Below, one piece after another: positions 45,897-56,935 of a stretch of 64,000 nt of DNA. The DNA comes from Liolophura sinensis (Eukaryota > Mollusca > Polyplacophora > Chitonida > Chitonidae), in the NCBI RefSeq assembly GCF_032854445.1, contig NC_088299.1:7728324-7792323 (forward strand), read 5' to 3'. The notes under the pieces were generated by a model that saw nothing but the letters and a program-made list of their open reading frames with translations, did no database searches and was not told the origin of the DNA. The position numbers and the translations under genes were made by a program. Position 1 is the stretch's first letter. Each line of letters opens with the position of its first letter.

Positions 45897-46367
45897 TTAA
45901 TTACCAGTGCCATGCTCTTCGTTGTACTGCACGAAAAAGCGCTCGTATTCGCTGAGTTGGTGCCAGAATCCCGGATTGGGGTTGGCTTGGGGACGGACTG
46001 TACGGATTCGTCTCATGGAGTCCTTCAGGGACATGCTGCAGTATTTGATCAGATAACCCGCACATACGCTGACAGATCGGCTCACTCCGCCCAAGCAATG
46101 TACGAGCGTTCTTCCTCCATTTTGCTGCACGTGATGTATTTTGTCCACGCAGCTGTCCAGATAAGTTAACAGATCCGCGTTTTCGTCGTCAAACATGTAA
46201 ACGTGCATGTAATCTAAGGGGAAGTCTAAAGAATCCGTTTTCATTGAAGGCAACTCTTCAGCTGTGTTTATAACACAGGTTATATTGTACTCTTTTAGCA
46301 CATCCGCTTGAATCGAGTTGTAACCTGAAACGTAAAGGTAGTCTGTAACCCTTGCCAGGTCCGCCAT
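45897..46367 (-). CDS. Atypical dual-specificity protein phosphatase (DUSP14/18/21-like), 156 aa
   Basis: The product is a small cysteine-dependent phosphatase expected to remove phosphate from Ser/Thr and Tyr residues of cytosolic signalling proteins such as MAP kinases; the true substrate is unknown. The single DSP domain fills the protein. The N-terminal strand is ARVTDYLYVSG (residues 5-15). The candidate general acid is D60 or D61 in MFDDENADL, about 30 residues before the nucleophile. The P-loop is HCLGGVSRS, with C91 and R97. The AGYLIKY helix is at 103-109, the NPNPGFWHQL helix at 129-138. No rhodanese/CH2 MAP-kinase docking domain is present, as in the atypical subgroup, and the length is near that group's 150-200 aa. 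The ATG sits in GCAGGCATGG (purine at -3, G at +4). A likely splice acceptor 9 nt upstream suggests an intron in the 5' UTR. The coding region is one uninterrupted exon with no inactivating change. It is the only credible gene in the window. Confidence 0.93.
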   Translation of the reverse strand: MADLARVTDYLYVSGYNSIQADVLKEYNITCVINTAEELPSMKTDSLDFPLDYMHVYMFDDENADLLTYLDSCVDKIHHVQQNGGRTLVHCLGGVSRSVSVCAGYLIKYCSMSLKDSMRRIRTVRPQANPNPGFWHQLSEYERFFVQYNEEHGTGN

Positions 46368-46375
46368 GCCTGCCT

Positions 46376-46395
46376 CCTGAAATGATTAAACAACA
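46376..46395 (-). promoter_or_regulatory. Putative 3' splice site upstream of the phosphatase ATG
   Basis: On the minus strand, TTGTTTAATCATTTCAG (46393-46377) precedes GAGGCAGGC and the ATG. The pyrimidine-rich run and CAG fit an acceptor, with the exon starting at 46376. The 5' UTR exon and promoter would then lie at higher coordinates, but I could not identify the donor. Confidence 0.5.
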
Positions 46396-46519
46396 CACAC
46401 GTTACAAAAATGGCAGCTGTAAAAAAAAAACAATTTGTTTAAACTTCGTTCACAATATTATTCACAGATTTATTTTATAAATGTTAGATGCGACAAACAG
46501 CTGATTGAGTCATTCTGCT

Positions 46520-46805
46520 TGTTGGTCGGTCAAGTAGTCTGTCTGTCTGTCGGTCAGAATGTCTATCTGTTTTTATGTCGATTAGTTACTCTGTCTATTG
46601 GTCAGTTACTCTGTCTGTCGGTCAGTGAGTCTTCTGTGTGTGGGTCATTTAGTCTGTCGGTCGGTCGGTTTATCTGTCTGTCTGCCGGTCGCTCAGATAG
46701 TCTGTCGGTCGGTCGATCAGTTAGTCTGTCTGTTGATCGGTCAGTTAGTGCGTCTGTCGGTCGGACAATGGGTCTATCGGTCGTTCGGTCGGTCAGTCAA
46801 TCGTT
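46520..46805. repeat. Degenerate GTCG/GTCT tetranucleotide microsatellite
   Basis: A run of mixed GTCT, GTCG and GTCA units about 280 bp long. It lies roughly 150 bp upstream of the phosphatase coding exon, within the presumed intron or promoter side. Two overlapping plus-strand ORFs (SVCRSVS-type, 80-130 codons) are translations of the repeat. Confidence 0.9.
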
Positions 46806-47359
46806 TTTTGTACATTTTATCTTTTAACATGGAACACTTATAGAAAGATGTGCCTCTTACAAAACATCAAACTTTTGCCAAACGTCACAGCTATAGAGAA
46901 GTCGCGATGGTTAATAAAAAAACTGTCATGACTGGATAATATCAAAATGGTTACATCTCAAAGGTTCCAGAACCAATTAATGTGTTCGAGAAACAATATA
47001 GGACCGGAAAGAGATCAGATATGACGGAGATCCCCAACCACATTAATTCACATTAAATGTTCCCTCGGCACAATATTTGTGCTATCTTAGTCTGTAATCT
47101 ACATTTAACAAAATATTATGTTAACTAGTTTCATTTAAAAAAAACCATTACAGCTGGTCCCTATCTTTGTCTTGTCCACGGCGTCATGCCGGTAAAGCCT
47201 GCTGGGACTATGTATTGAAAAGCCCTGCAAAGCATTTCCGAATGCATGCATATGGCCTACTCACTGTGAAAATCATATGGTAAAACAGTTTAATAGCAAA
47301 TATTTTGACAGATACCGGAATTGTATCCTTGAAAAGCGTAAGTGTACGGCATAGCGACT
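46806..47359. other. Unassigned non-coding sequence
   Basis: Nothing recognisable. Confidence 0.4.
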
Positions 47360-47642
47360 GGCCGATACGATGACCAATTTTTTCTCACATACATGTCACC
47401 GTAGATGACGCAAACGAGCTCCCGTCTGGCTCGTCTGACACGGTCTGGACATCCATGGAATTATGGTAGTACCAGTGGAGAATTTGGCACGGTTTCGCAG
47501 TCCACAGACTATGAGTTTGAATAGCCAAGTCGAGCGATACCAGCTGCGACACGACAACCCACGCAGTCCGGCCGGTGGATTGTGAGTTGCAGTGACGAGA
47601 ACAGTCTAACAGTCTATCACTCAACACCGGTGAAAGTAACAA
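47360..47642 (-). pseudogene. Possible DIRS-type retroelement fragment (RT/RNase H region)
   Basis: The minus-strand translation contains VSQLVSLDLAI, then LHWYYHN and MDVQTVSDE. This order resembles the hydrophobic G-x-(I/L)-(I/V)-S-x-x-L-A-I segment followed by a W-D-x-x-(V/L)-S-x-(D/E)-A-x-x-E-L stretch in the RNase H part of DIRS-like tyrosine-recombinase retroelements. The expected A-x-x-E-L part (ARRELV) lies in another frame immediately downstream, implying a frameshift. No palm motif, recombinase or terminal repeats were found. The match is from memory of the family, so the call is tentative. Confidence 0.4.
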
Positions 47643-50600
47643 TCGAGCTAATCTTTTATGTTTTGAAAAAGTATCACCGGCAGAAATAAGTAAGAATTGA
47701 ATTATATTATACAGAAACGAGTGATTGGTAACACAGATATGCCAATTTCAATTTTGTCTGGGTTCCCATTATGGGCTTCAACGTATAGCATGGTGTTGGG
47801 TATCGCGCGCGCAGAGGCCTTTATAAGGCGAGGAGTAACCTTTAACAGAAGAAAGCCTTGTAGCCTCCTGGCTCTTGTAGGGCAAGGCTAGCGGCTCCCT
47901 ACAGTTCGTGTCAAAGCCTGCTGTTTCAAACAAGCAAGTAACTGAACAACTTCTGTATTTCGGGAGTGAAAATCCGGACTTCTTCCTTCGACCTTTTTGT
48001 AGGCATGCCTGAATTAGCAAATCACATATGACTATGATCCAGTACTCCGTAATCAAAGGGTGTTTGTGATGAGATCTGGTCAATATTTTACCCAATCTGT
48101 GACATTTTAGGCCATATGTTTAACTTTACAATATCCTGTGCTGTGTTACTGCAGTTGCACGTGAAATCTGAGCATGGAATAATCTGGATATTAGTTGTAA
48201 AAGTATAACGATTGTTTCCTGCTATCTATGTTGTACACATAGACAAGCCTCACATGCCTACTAGCGAATATATTGCCGTGGTGTCACAATGTGGAGTAGA
48301 TTTCTCTGATGTTTCATCACCAAATTCTACATTTTTCTTCCCCTTTGGACATTTTAAACGATCGGAATCGATTCAGGAGACATGAAATTATCTATGTACA
48401 GTTTGGGAGGCCAAGCGCTGGGGTTCAACTTTAAACACCCACCCCCGAAATTTGTCAAATTTCTCGAAGACACAGCCATAATGAAACATACCAGAAGTCC
48501 GATTACTTTCGAGATGCATGGCTTCCTTCAAATGCCAGGCAATTAAACTTTGATAATGAGACTTGGAGAATATTTATTCTATTAATAATTTATTAATATT
48601 TTATATTTATTATATTTTTTCATTGTTGTTTAATGCCATCCTGTGAGTCGTAATCTAGAGTTTTTCGGTATAGATGCTTTTTAACAACGTTCTGGCATGT
48701 ACATGATTCCCCATGCAGTGACTCAGAAGAAACAGATTTCCATCCCAGCGAGAAGTGTTGTAACCCTGATCATCAACTCTTGTAAAATAGATGGATCAAT
48801 GGATCGTGTCAGGAAGGGATGTCGCTGTATTCTTTGACTTTCAATCAGACGTTGGAGGCACAACAGCCGTGTTGTTCTCGAAAGAATGGCGAAGACTGCC
48901 GTGAGTCATGTGTAAGTTTCGGTATAAATACGTATGCCTGGAAGAGCTTACATGACAGTTCGCCACTGTTGACAAACTTTTGAAAATTGCATTTGCTTGA
49001 GGAATTGAATCATTGCCAAACAAATTCCATAAAACATTTCGCTCAAACGTGATTGGTGTAGGTCTTCTCCTTTACATCACTCCAAGGTTTCATCATTTCG
49101 CCCTAACGTTTTCAAAAACATGGAAACCATAAAAATGCAGATATTTATGAATAATGAAACGTTTGCCACTGGAAGCTCATCAATAAAACGCTGTCATTAC
49201 TTTCTCTGGCTGTTCAAATCATTATTTTTATAAAGAAAGGAAATAGGCTACAATTCTATTTGAAAGCAATTTAGCGCACGAGATAGGGGATTGTGTACGT
49301 ACAAACCCAAATCCACCCAACCGCCCTCCCAAACTAACGGTTTGTAGAGCCTTGGTGATTGTTTCTAAGCGGTTGGACACGCTCGGGTGGGGTTGTCGCA
49401 GTTTACTTTCGTTGACGACCACTTGTCATCAACCAATAACCCAATATGACCCGAAAGTATTTGTGTCACTCGTAGAAAGTTCGACAGTAACTTGTCAAAG
49501 GTAGGTAGTATATCCCGGGCCAGTATGCTTTTCTCCACCTCTAACACCAATCGGCAACGCTCTAGGGGAAAATTCTTGAGCCTGGAGTTAGGCAACAAAG
49601 AATCCATCTATGAATTTTATGAACTTGGGATCTATACTATATAATTCCCTTAACAAAGGTCATATTATAAAAGAACAATGTTCACTTATTGGCACGATGA
49701 GTTACTTTAAACGCGACAACATGTCTTTTAGAATTGAATGCTTTCATGTGGAGAGCTTTTTGAGTCCATTCCATCACAAGATAGGATAAGAGTGTCGAAC
49801 AGAGTACTGTAACACGGATGTTAAAATCCACACAGAGAATCAAATTTCACCAAATGAAGCTTTTCAAAATGTGTCGATAAACTGTGTTGGGTTTATTCCT
49901 TCAGTCATACTAGAAAATACGGGCTGTATAGCTTTAACTTCCTGTACTGAGCCATGTTGAACGATAATCAATGGAACTGTCAGAACGGTGAGGCTGTAGC
50001 CATAACAAAGTCATGACTTGCGATAACAATAAATCTGCAATGTCATCGTCAACTTGAAACGATAAATACAAAGACTACACCACTGGGAGCAAAACCAGAG
50101 CAAGGACGATGGTGTGATTGTTGGCAAATGGCCACATAGAGCCGGTGAAACCAGGCCTTTTTGTCTATTTACCTGAGTTAATGGTTTTCTAACGTTCCTG
50201 TAAATGTTTAAACAGTAACAAATTACACATCCTCTAGCAGAAGTGGGTAAACATTCTGTGATTTTCGATGTATTAGACGTTACTGATCTAGAATTACTAA
50301 AACTTTACCATAGCAACACGAATGTGAAATAATCAATCGAACATGTCAAATCGGCCGGGTCAAAATGGAAATGGAACAACAAATCGATCATGTCAACGTG
50401 ACAATAATCTGGTCATGAAAATTTGGTTGTAAAACATAAAACTTTATCGTGCTGATACAAAAATCAAATAGAAAATACTGATTAAAAATAGCTAATAACT
50501 CACAAATGGGCGATAATTGTTACTTTTGTGACGATAGATTATCAAAGAAACGATGTTCTAGCTCTTTGTTTCATTACCTTGCCAAAAGACGGTGCCAATG

Positions 50601-51729
50601 TTCCTAAGAAGTCTAAACCACATTTCATTTCCAATTCATGGGACAAGACGGCACTATCATCATCAATATCTTTTTTCCTTTCCAAAATAGAATTATAACC
50701 TGAAAACGCTTCCATCTAGCAATTTTATTCCCATCAGTGTCATTCTCTATGGATGATCTACGTTATATTCTCTTTTAAGATGTAAATTTTATATTTTTTT
50801 CTGACATTCAAATAATTACATATACACTTTGACGATGGCAGCTAAATAGGGATCGTAATCCAATTGACTTTTTTAAGTATTATAGTTTTGCTACAGGTGT
50901 CAAGAAAGAAGGTATTGGCCGACATTCTGATTCTGGCGAAAAGGGCCTGTCTTTTACAGTTGTTGTGTATTTAAGAAAACACAACTGTATTCCAAGTGCA
51001 AGAACTATTCAAATGTTTTAATAACCAGCTCAAGAATATCTTTGTCCATGTGTTCCAAATATATTCAACATATTAATATCATCGTGTACAAAATCTCTAT
51101 TTACATGGATGTATATTGTACAATAGCATTACCATTTCTCATTGTTTGTGCTGAATTATATGTAAATATATGACACGGTGACGGCATTTATGGATTATAC
51201 TTTGACAAATTTGATGACAAATAATCTGAAACCGAATTTCTGCCTTTTGGGAGAAATTGCTGCGAAATGTGCTAATGCACTGTCTACTCATGCAAATATC
51301 TGGGGTATAAAACATATTTCTGACGTCACTACTCCAAAATATGACCCATAATGTCGATCTTTGAATTTGTCCGCATTTTTTGTCCAAAAATATTTAAAAA
51401 GTTAAGTATAAAGTTATGTTTGGACATGGTTTTCGATGGTATTTCTACTGGCGCAGGCTTTATTTTCTGGTTTACTTGCAATTTAATTTCTCTGAAAACC
51501 AGCCATTGCTGTTCACCTTTGTTTAGTCCTCTACTGGACGTTAAGATACAAATCCCACGTAACTCTGATAGGAGTCAAATCTGAATTTAATCCTTCGACT
51601 CTATGTCTCACATCTGCAGACGAAGAAGTATTAACCGTTACGCAATCACAGAGACTGATTCCTAATCAAGGAAATGTCGATGGCGGCATGATTTGTCCGA
51701 CAAATACCTTGCAGGATTTCGATGTAATA
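47643..51729. other. Unassigned non-coding sequence
   Basis: The second-longest empty stretch. Minus-strand ORFs at 47778-48095 (105 codons) and 49365-49607 (80 codons) could be further retroelement debris but show no decisive motif. No SINE copy was seen here. Confidence 0.4.
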
Positions 51730-51730
51730 G

Positions 51731-51784
51731 CTTTATTTATTTATTCATTGATTGACTAGATTGGCATTTTGCGCCATACTTATA
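51731..51784 (-). repeat. SINE-2 3'-end fragment, head-to-head with the next copy
   Basis: On the plus strand, TTTATTTATTTATTCATTGA and TTGGCATTTTGCGCCATACT are a mutated reversed SINE-2 tail. A plus-strand copy follows within 20-30 bp. Confidence 0.65.
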
Positions 51785-51802
51785 GACCTGCACAGGTCTG
51801 AC

Positions 51803-51955
51803 GAGGGAAAGTCTGTCAGCAACCTGCAGATGACTATGGGTTTCCCTCGGGCTCTATAGGATTTCTTCCCACCATAATTTTGTTCGTCTTTGTATTAGTG
51901 AAATACTTTTGAGAGCGACGAATCACCAATCAAAAAAATAAATAAATAAGTCAGT
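51803..51955 (+). repeat. SINE-2 copy, degenerate, 5'-truncated
   Basis: AAAGTCTGTCAGCAACCTGC, GATGACTATGGGTTTCCCTC, TTTCTTCCCACCATAATTTT, TATTAGTGAAATACTTTTGA and an (AAAT)n tail. Its tail (from about 51925) forms the left edge of duplicated copy C. Confidence 0.85.
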
Positions 51956-52754
51956 AAATACATAAATCGAAAACTGCACCACAACCATATACCGGTACTC
52001 TGATTCTACTGTGGGAGTTAACTCGCCTCCCAACCATAGAGAGCTCAAAGGTCACGGCCGGACTGTCTTCAAACAGAAACCCTCATTTACTGCTGATTTA
52101 GCCTATACTTACATGTATATCAAAACAATCATAGGCTTACACCCAGAAGTCATTTGTTTTATCTAGTTGTCTACCCCTCAGTGAAACAATAATGAGAAAG
52201 CCAAATAAACCGCATCGGGTCCAAAATAAATGACATGTTGACTAAATGACCAAAGAGGCCATTTTAATGATAGATATTTATTTATTGATCTTTGGCAAAC
52301 AGTTTGTAGAAATTCTAGTGCTGTTGTAGACATCACCTGAGCTACATTTGTATCGGCCTCGGAATCCATGTTAGACATTAGCGGCAAAATGTAAGCAGTT
52401 ACACGCTTATTCTAGTACATGGCGCAGTCTGCTTTATTAATTTTCTTCCAAAATGTCAGCCGTGGAGTAGCCCAAACGTACTTTAAATCAAGAACAAATT
52501 AGTTTTAAACAGATACAAAATCAAGTTTGCACTCAATCTCCAAAAGTCATTGATGACCTAACATTTTCATGTATTATATTGACGTATTGTTAAAAGTAAA
52601 ATACAGCAGATTGTAAAGTAATTGTGTTTTTTGGTCAGATCGATAATTTCCCAAAGGGTCATCATGACCTTCCCACCGAGGCCAGCAAGTATATATGCCT
52701 GGAATACAAATACAGTGTTCGTACATTCAAACACATTTTACATGCTGTCGCTGT

Positions 52755-52970
52755 AAGTTCATGCTGACTTCCCCTCCGTCCATACGTGGGAAGGTATGGC
52801 AACAACCTGCTGTCGGCCATGGGTTTCTACCGGGCTTTGCCCAGTTGCCTCCAACATGAGATTAAGATAAACGTCTACCTTAATCCCAGCTCCAATCATA
52901 ATGCTGACCGCCGTTTTATAAGTGAAATATTCTTGAATTCGACCGAAAACATAAATCAAATAAATAGATT
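52755..52970 (+). repeat. SINE-2 copy with an internal insertion
   Basis: TAAGTTCATGCTGACTTCCC, CATACGTGGGAAGGTATGGC, CGGGCTTTGCCCAG, CATAATGCTGACCGCCG and a short A/T tail. About 45 bp (from AACATGAGATTAAGATAAAC) interrupts the CCTCC/CACCATAATG junction, flanked by CTCCAA on both sides. No equivalent is seen in copy D. Confidence 0.85.
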
Positions 52971-53758
52971 TAAAAAAAGATTTTACATGATAAAATCGAT
53001 TGCAGACATATTGCTAAATGAAGTCTTCAGATAAAGCCTTTAAGAAGACGTCAAAGTTCATGATGTTCCAGGGTAGTGTGTGTAGCTAAAATATACACGT
53101 AAGTCAATCTGACTTTATGTGAGAACTTATCATATGTTGATTATATCAATCAAATGCGTGTAAGCCAGAAAAATGTCATTATATTATTCTACCAGTATAA
53201 ATAAAAACAAAACCTTTCTCATTTTCTAAACCGTTGTGGTCAAATTACATTTTCGAACTGCTGCTGTCATCATCACGGGAACTTCTTATACCTCTTTTCC
53301 ACAGCAGAAAAAATATTTTAGCCAATCAGTATATATACATTTACATCTTTACCTATGTGTATACATTGAACTATGCGGCCATTACCTAGAAGATGGCAGT
53401 TGTCATTTACATCTGTTATATACGCACAGCACTGTTAACCGACAGAACCAGTGACGTCAGACATGTACCGACAACTCATCATCGATGCCTTCACTCCACA
53501 GTATTAGGTTCACACAGCACTTTATGACAGTGAATTCAATTATTTATCCACAAGTTGATGCTTGAATAAATATGTGATTAACTAAATGCTCTAAATCGTT
53601 CATTTCCCACTTTGCATGTGAAGTAAAAGAATTAACAACAAGAGGCTGTGTAGCACACAGATCATCCTTATTCCAATAACCATACGTTAATATATCACCA
53701 AACTAAAAACCTACGCTTTGGGACAAGGTGAACAATCCTGACACAAGGCTGAAGTCAA

Positions 53759-53988
53759 GAGTGAGTACTTGGGGGTTTAACGTCGTACTTAACAATTTCT
53801 CAGTCATATGATGACGAAGGAGTCCTTAGAGTGCCTGTAATGTGCCTCCTTGTTGCAGGACGGATTTCCAACGCTCTTTTATCTAGTGCTGCTTCACTAA
53901 GACGCCTTACCGAAGGCAAGTAGGCCGCCCCACCCGCGACATTATACTGAAGTTACAACTCGACCCAGAATTGACCTTGGATCTACCA
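53759..53988 (-). repeat. SINE-1 copy with internal deletion and 10-bp target-site duplication
   Basis: CTGAAGTCAA at 53749-53758 and 53989-53998. The copy lacks the GGTCAACCAGT..CCTTCATGCTGAACG segment: ATTATACTG runs directly into AAGTTACAACTCGACCC. The insertion lies just after the single 66-bp unit that is multiplied in copy D. Confidence 0.9.
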
Positions 53989-54656
53989 CTGAAGTCAATA
54001 TGAATGGGGTATATTTTCTTATGTTCAGGCCAAATCACCGGTAATAGTTGGATGTTACGTTGTTTGTTCACCCCCACATCGTTGACACTACACAGCTTCT
54101 GATCGAAGTACTTTGGGCGGCAAAGAATCCAAGTTTTCTAACATCGTCTTTCAGTTCTTTACTGCTCGTCCAATACACAGACAATGATCGTGTGGCGTGC
54201 ATAATGCGTTATACCGTTCAAATAAACACTTTGAAGAATACATATGGGATTGCTTTTCCATCCATAGTCAACTTAGGACGTAGACAAAGTGTATACAAGG
54301 CAAGAGTTAAAACCAGAAGCGTGAAGCTGGGTAATCAGAAACACAAAGACGCCGCCAAAACTAGGAACATATGTCCACCGGGAATTCAACAGACGTCTGA
54401 CTACTTCCACGGACTCCTTTCCTGACGCCAAGCAATTATCCTGAACATTTGGACTCAGAGTCATAAGATTTTCCTAAAGGTTTTCTTTTGTGGTTTTAAT
54501 GGTTTCAACGATAGAGTAGAGCACAGGGGAAATAATTTTGACTGCACCATGGCATCTCAGTTACAGTCTGTTACATTAAACACAATCTTGTGACCTGTAT
54601 ACAATAAATAACATGAGTTTCATGAATATTTGATTGCCCTTCCAGGAGGAGCTGTA

Positions 54657-54690
54657 TGAATGAATGAATGAATAAATGAATGAATGAATA
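54657..54690. repeat. (GAAT)n microsatellite
   Basis: About eight GAAT units with one AAAT. The corresponding part of copy D (near 57352-57380) has only a few interrupted AATGAAT units. Confidence 0.9.
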
Positions 54691-56129
54691 CACGAATTTC
54701 TGAACTTAATGATCATGGCTTAACGTGTCATCGGCAAGATTTTAATTGAAAATCGCCCAATTCGCTTCACAAAAGTGAAGGGATCACAAATAATGACAGA
54801 GCTGTTAGCTGGAGTTAAAAGCAATGTTTATGACGTTTACCGTCTGTCACCAATTAAATAAATAGATAAATAAGTCAGTAAATAAATAAATAAACAAAAC
54901 AAAAAAATAACTGCAGCGCAACCATACACTCCGATTCTGCTGTTGTAAAACCCTCTCCAAACCATAGAGAGCTGAACCGTCACGATCGGACTGTCTTTTA
55001 ACAGAAACCCTCAAAACGCCTGATTTAGCCTGCACTTATATCAAAACAATTATAGGCTGACGCCCATAGGTCCCTGCTTTTATCTGGTTGTCTATGCCTT
55101 AGTGTAACAATAATAGGAAAGCCAAATCAACTGCATCGCAACTGAATTCAACGACACGTTGATTGATTGACCTCTGAGACATTTTTAATAATATTTATCT
55201 TTTGGTCATTTGCAAACTTTGTGGAAATTCCGTTCATCGGAAGTGAGAGAAGAATTCAATGTTATTGTAAATCTCAGCACAGCTAAGTGTATAGATGAAC
55301 CCGAGTCCATGTTAGATATGGAAAAAATCAAATTTTCATATATTACATTTACATTTACATTTTTTTAAATACAGCCCATTGCTACCGGTGTTCGGAGACC
55401 GTGTTTAGCTGGAAATGTTACATTGACAACTGAACAATTGCGTTTCTTTGTCAGATCGATTAGTTTCTCAATAGGGGCCATCATGACATTTCCAGTTTCC
55501 AGTCCTTGTACATTCTAAAAGGTTTTACATGATGAAATCGATTTCAGACGAAGTGTTAAGAAGACACCGAAGTTCATGTAATGGTATGTAAAGCTAAAAT
55601 ATACATGTAAGTCAATCTGACTTTGTGGGAGAAATTATAATATCGGTCAATTGCGTGCAAGCCTAACAAAATTTAATTAATATTAATTAATTATATAAAA
55701 CTTTTCTGAATTTTTACACTGCTGTATATGCCAATCACAGTTTTGAACTATTGCTGTCATCAGGGAAACATCTTATACCTTTTCTCCACATCAGAATGAG
55801 ATCATTTTTTAGCATATCCGTACACGTGCATTTAGATATTTATTGATAGACCATTTTATTCGTATTAATTATACATGTATACACATACCACTAATTACCG
55901 GAGAAACCAGCGACGTCACACACATGTACCTACAATTCATCATCGAAACCTTCACTCCAAATATTAGGGTCACACAGAACGCTTTGTGGCAGTGACTTCA
56001 ATTATTCATCCTAAAGATGGCGCTTGAATAAATATGTGATTAACTAACTGCTCCAAAAACTCTAATACCCAGTCTACTTGTCAAGAAAGAGAAGTCGTAG
56101 CGTGCCAGCGTTCCATGTTCCAGTAATCA

Positions 56130-56935
56130 TGCACTATTACATTACTAACCTGGAAGCCTACACTATGGTGTAAGGAGCACAACCTTGACACTTAACGCAC
56201 TATTACTTTACTAACCTGGAAGCCTACGCTATGGTGTAAGGAGCACAACCTTGACACCAAACGCACTATTACATTACTAACCTGGAAGCCTACACTATGG
56301 TGTAAGGAGCACAACCTTGACACCAAACGCACTATTACATTACTAACCTGGAAGCCTACACTATGGTGTAAGGAGCACAACCTTGACACTTAACGCACTA
56401 TTACATTACTAACCTGGAAGCCTACACTATGGTGTAAGGAGCACAACCTTGACACTTAACGCACTATTACATTACTAACCTGGAAGCCTACACTATGGTG
56501 TAAGGAGCACAACCTTGACACTTAACGCACTATTACATTACTAACCTGGAAGCCTACGCTATGGTGTAAGGAGCACAACCTTGACACTAAACACAGTATT
56601 ATTTATTTATTTGTTTGTTTATTTGATTGGTGTTTTACGCCGTACTCAAGAATATTTCACTTATACGACGGTGGCCAGTATAATGGTGGGAGGAAACCGG
56701 GCAGTCCCCGGGGGAAACCCACGACCATCCGCAGGTCGCTGAAAGACCTTCCCACTTACGGCCGGAGAAGAGCTGGACTTGAACTCTCAGCGACCGCATT
56801 GGTGAGAGGCTCCTGGGTCATTACGCTGTGCTAGCGCGCTAACCAACTGAGCCACGGAGGCCCCTAAACGCACTATTACATTACTGACCTGGAAGCCCGC
56901 GCTAAGGTGCAAGCAGCGCAACCTTGATACTAAAC
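56130..56935. repeat. 66-bp minisatellite, 8 units, split by a SINE
   Basis: Units start at 56130, 56196, 56262, 56328, 56394, 56460 and 56526. An eighth begins at 56592, is interrupted by a SINE-2, and resumes at 56869. The unit contains CACTATTACATTACTAACCT, GGAAGCCTACACTATGGTGT and AAGGAGCACAACCTTGACAC. The seven contiguous units are nearly identical; the eighth is more diverged. Copy C has a single diverged unit near 53680-53745, so the expansion followed the duplication. 66 is divisible by three, giving a spurious repetitive minus ORF. Confidence 0.93.
56602..56863 (-). repeat. SINE-2 copy, full length, with 15-bp target-site duplication
   Basis: This is the reference copy for the family. 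On the minus strand: GGGCCTCCGTGGCTCAGTTG (A box TGGCTCAGTTGG), GTTAGCGCGCTAGC, AATGACCCAGGAGCCTCTCA, GAGTTCAAGTCCAGCTC (B box), CTCCGGCCGTAAGTGGGAAG, the GGATGGTCGTGGGTTTCCCC region, CCGTCGTATAAGTGAAATAT and an (AAAT)n-type tail. The duplication is CTAAACACAGTATTA (56587-56601) and CTAAACGCACTATTA (56864-56878), two differences. The target was the eighth unit of the 66-bp array. Confidence 0.95.

Larger units (their letters stand above)
51925..54790. repeat. Segmental duplication, copy C (about 2.8 kb)
   Basis: Aligns with 54848-57475 (copy D). Landmarks in order: AATAAGTCAGTAAAT; AACCATAGAGAGCT; GGACTGTCTT..AACAGAAACCCTC; AAGTCAATCTGACTTT; TCTTATACCT.TTTCCACA; AATAAATATGTGATTAACTAA; CAAGAGTTAAAACCAGAAGC; CCACCGGGAATTCAA; AATTATCCTGAACA; and TGGCTTAACGT..CATYGGCAA. 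C carries a private SINE-2 copy (52755-52970), a SINE-1 copy (53759-53988) and a (GAAT)n run. A 125-codon ORF at 54048-54425 is only partly preserved in D. Confidence 0.85.

Noticed and set aside
45816-46169. 117-codon plus-strand ORF
   Set aside because: It lies antisense to the phosphatase gene and shows no motif of its own.
46435-46843. 130- and 81-codon ORFs rich in S, V, R, G and L
   Set aside because: They read the GTCG/GTCT microsatellite in two frames.
47778-48095. 105-codon minus ORF as the upstream part of a retroelement
   Set aside because: Its position before the DIRS-like fragment is suggestive, but I see no reverse-transcriptase motif.
54048-54425. 125-codon ORF in copy C as a gene
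   Set aside because: Only the last 25 codons or so keep a similar frame in copy D. No start, splice site or family match supports a gene; the short shared frame is listed as a finding instead.
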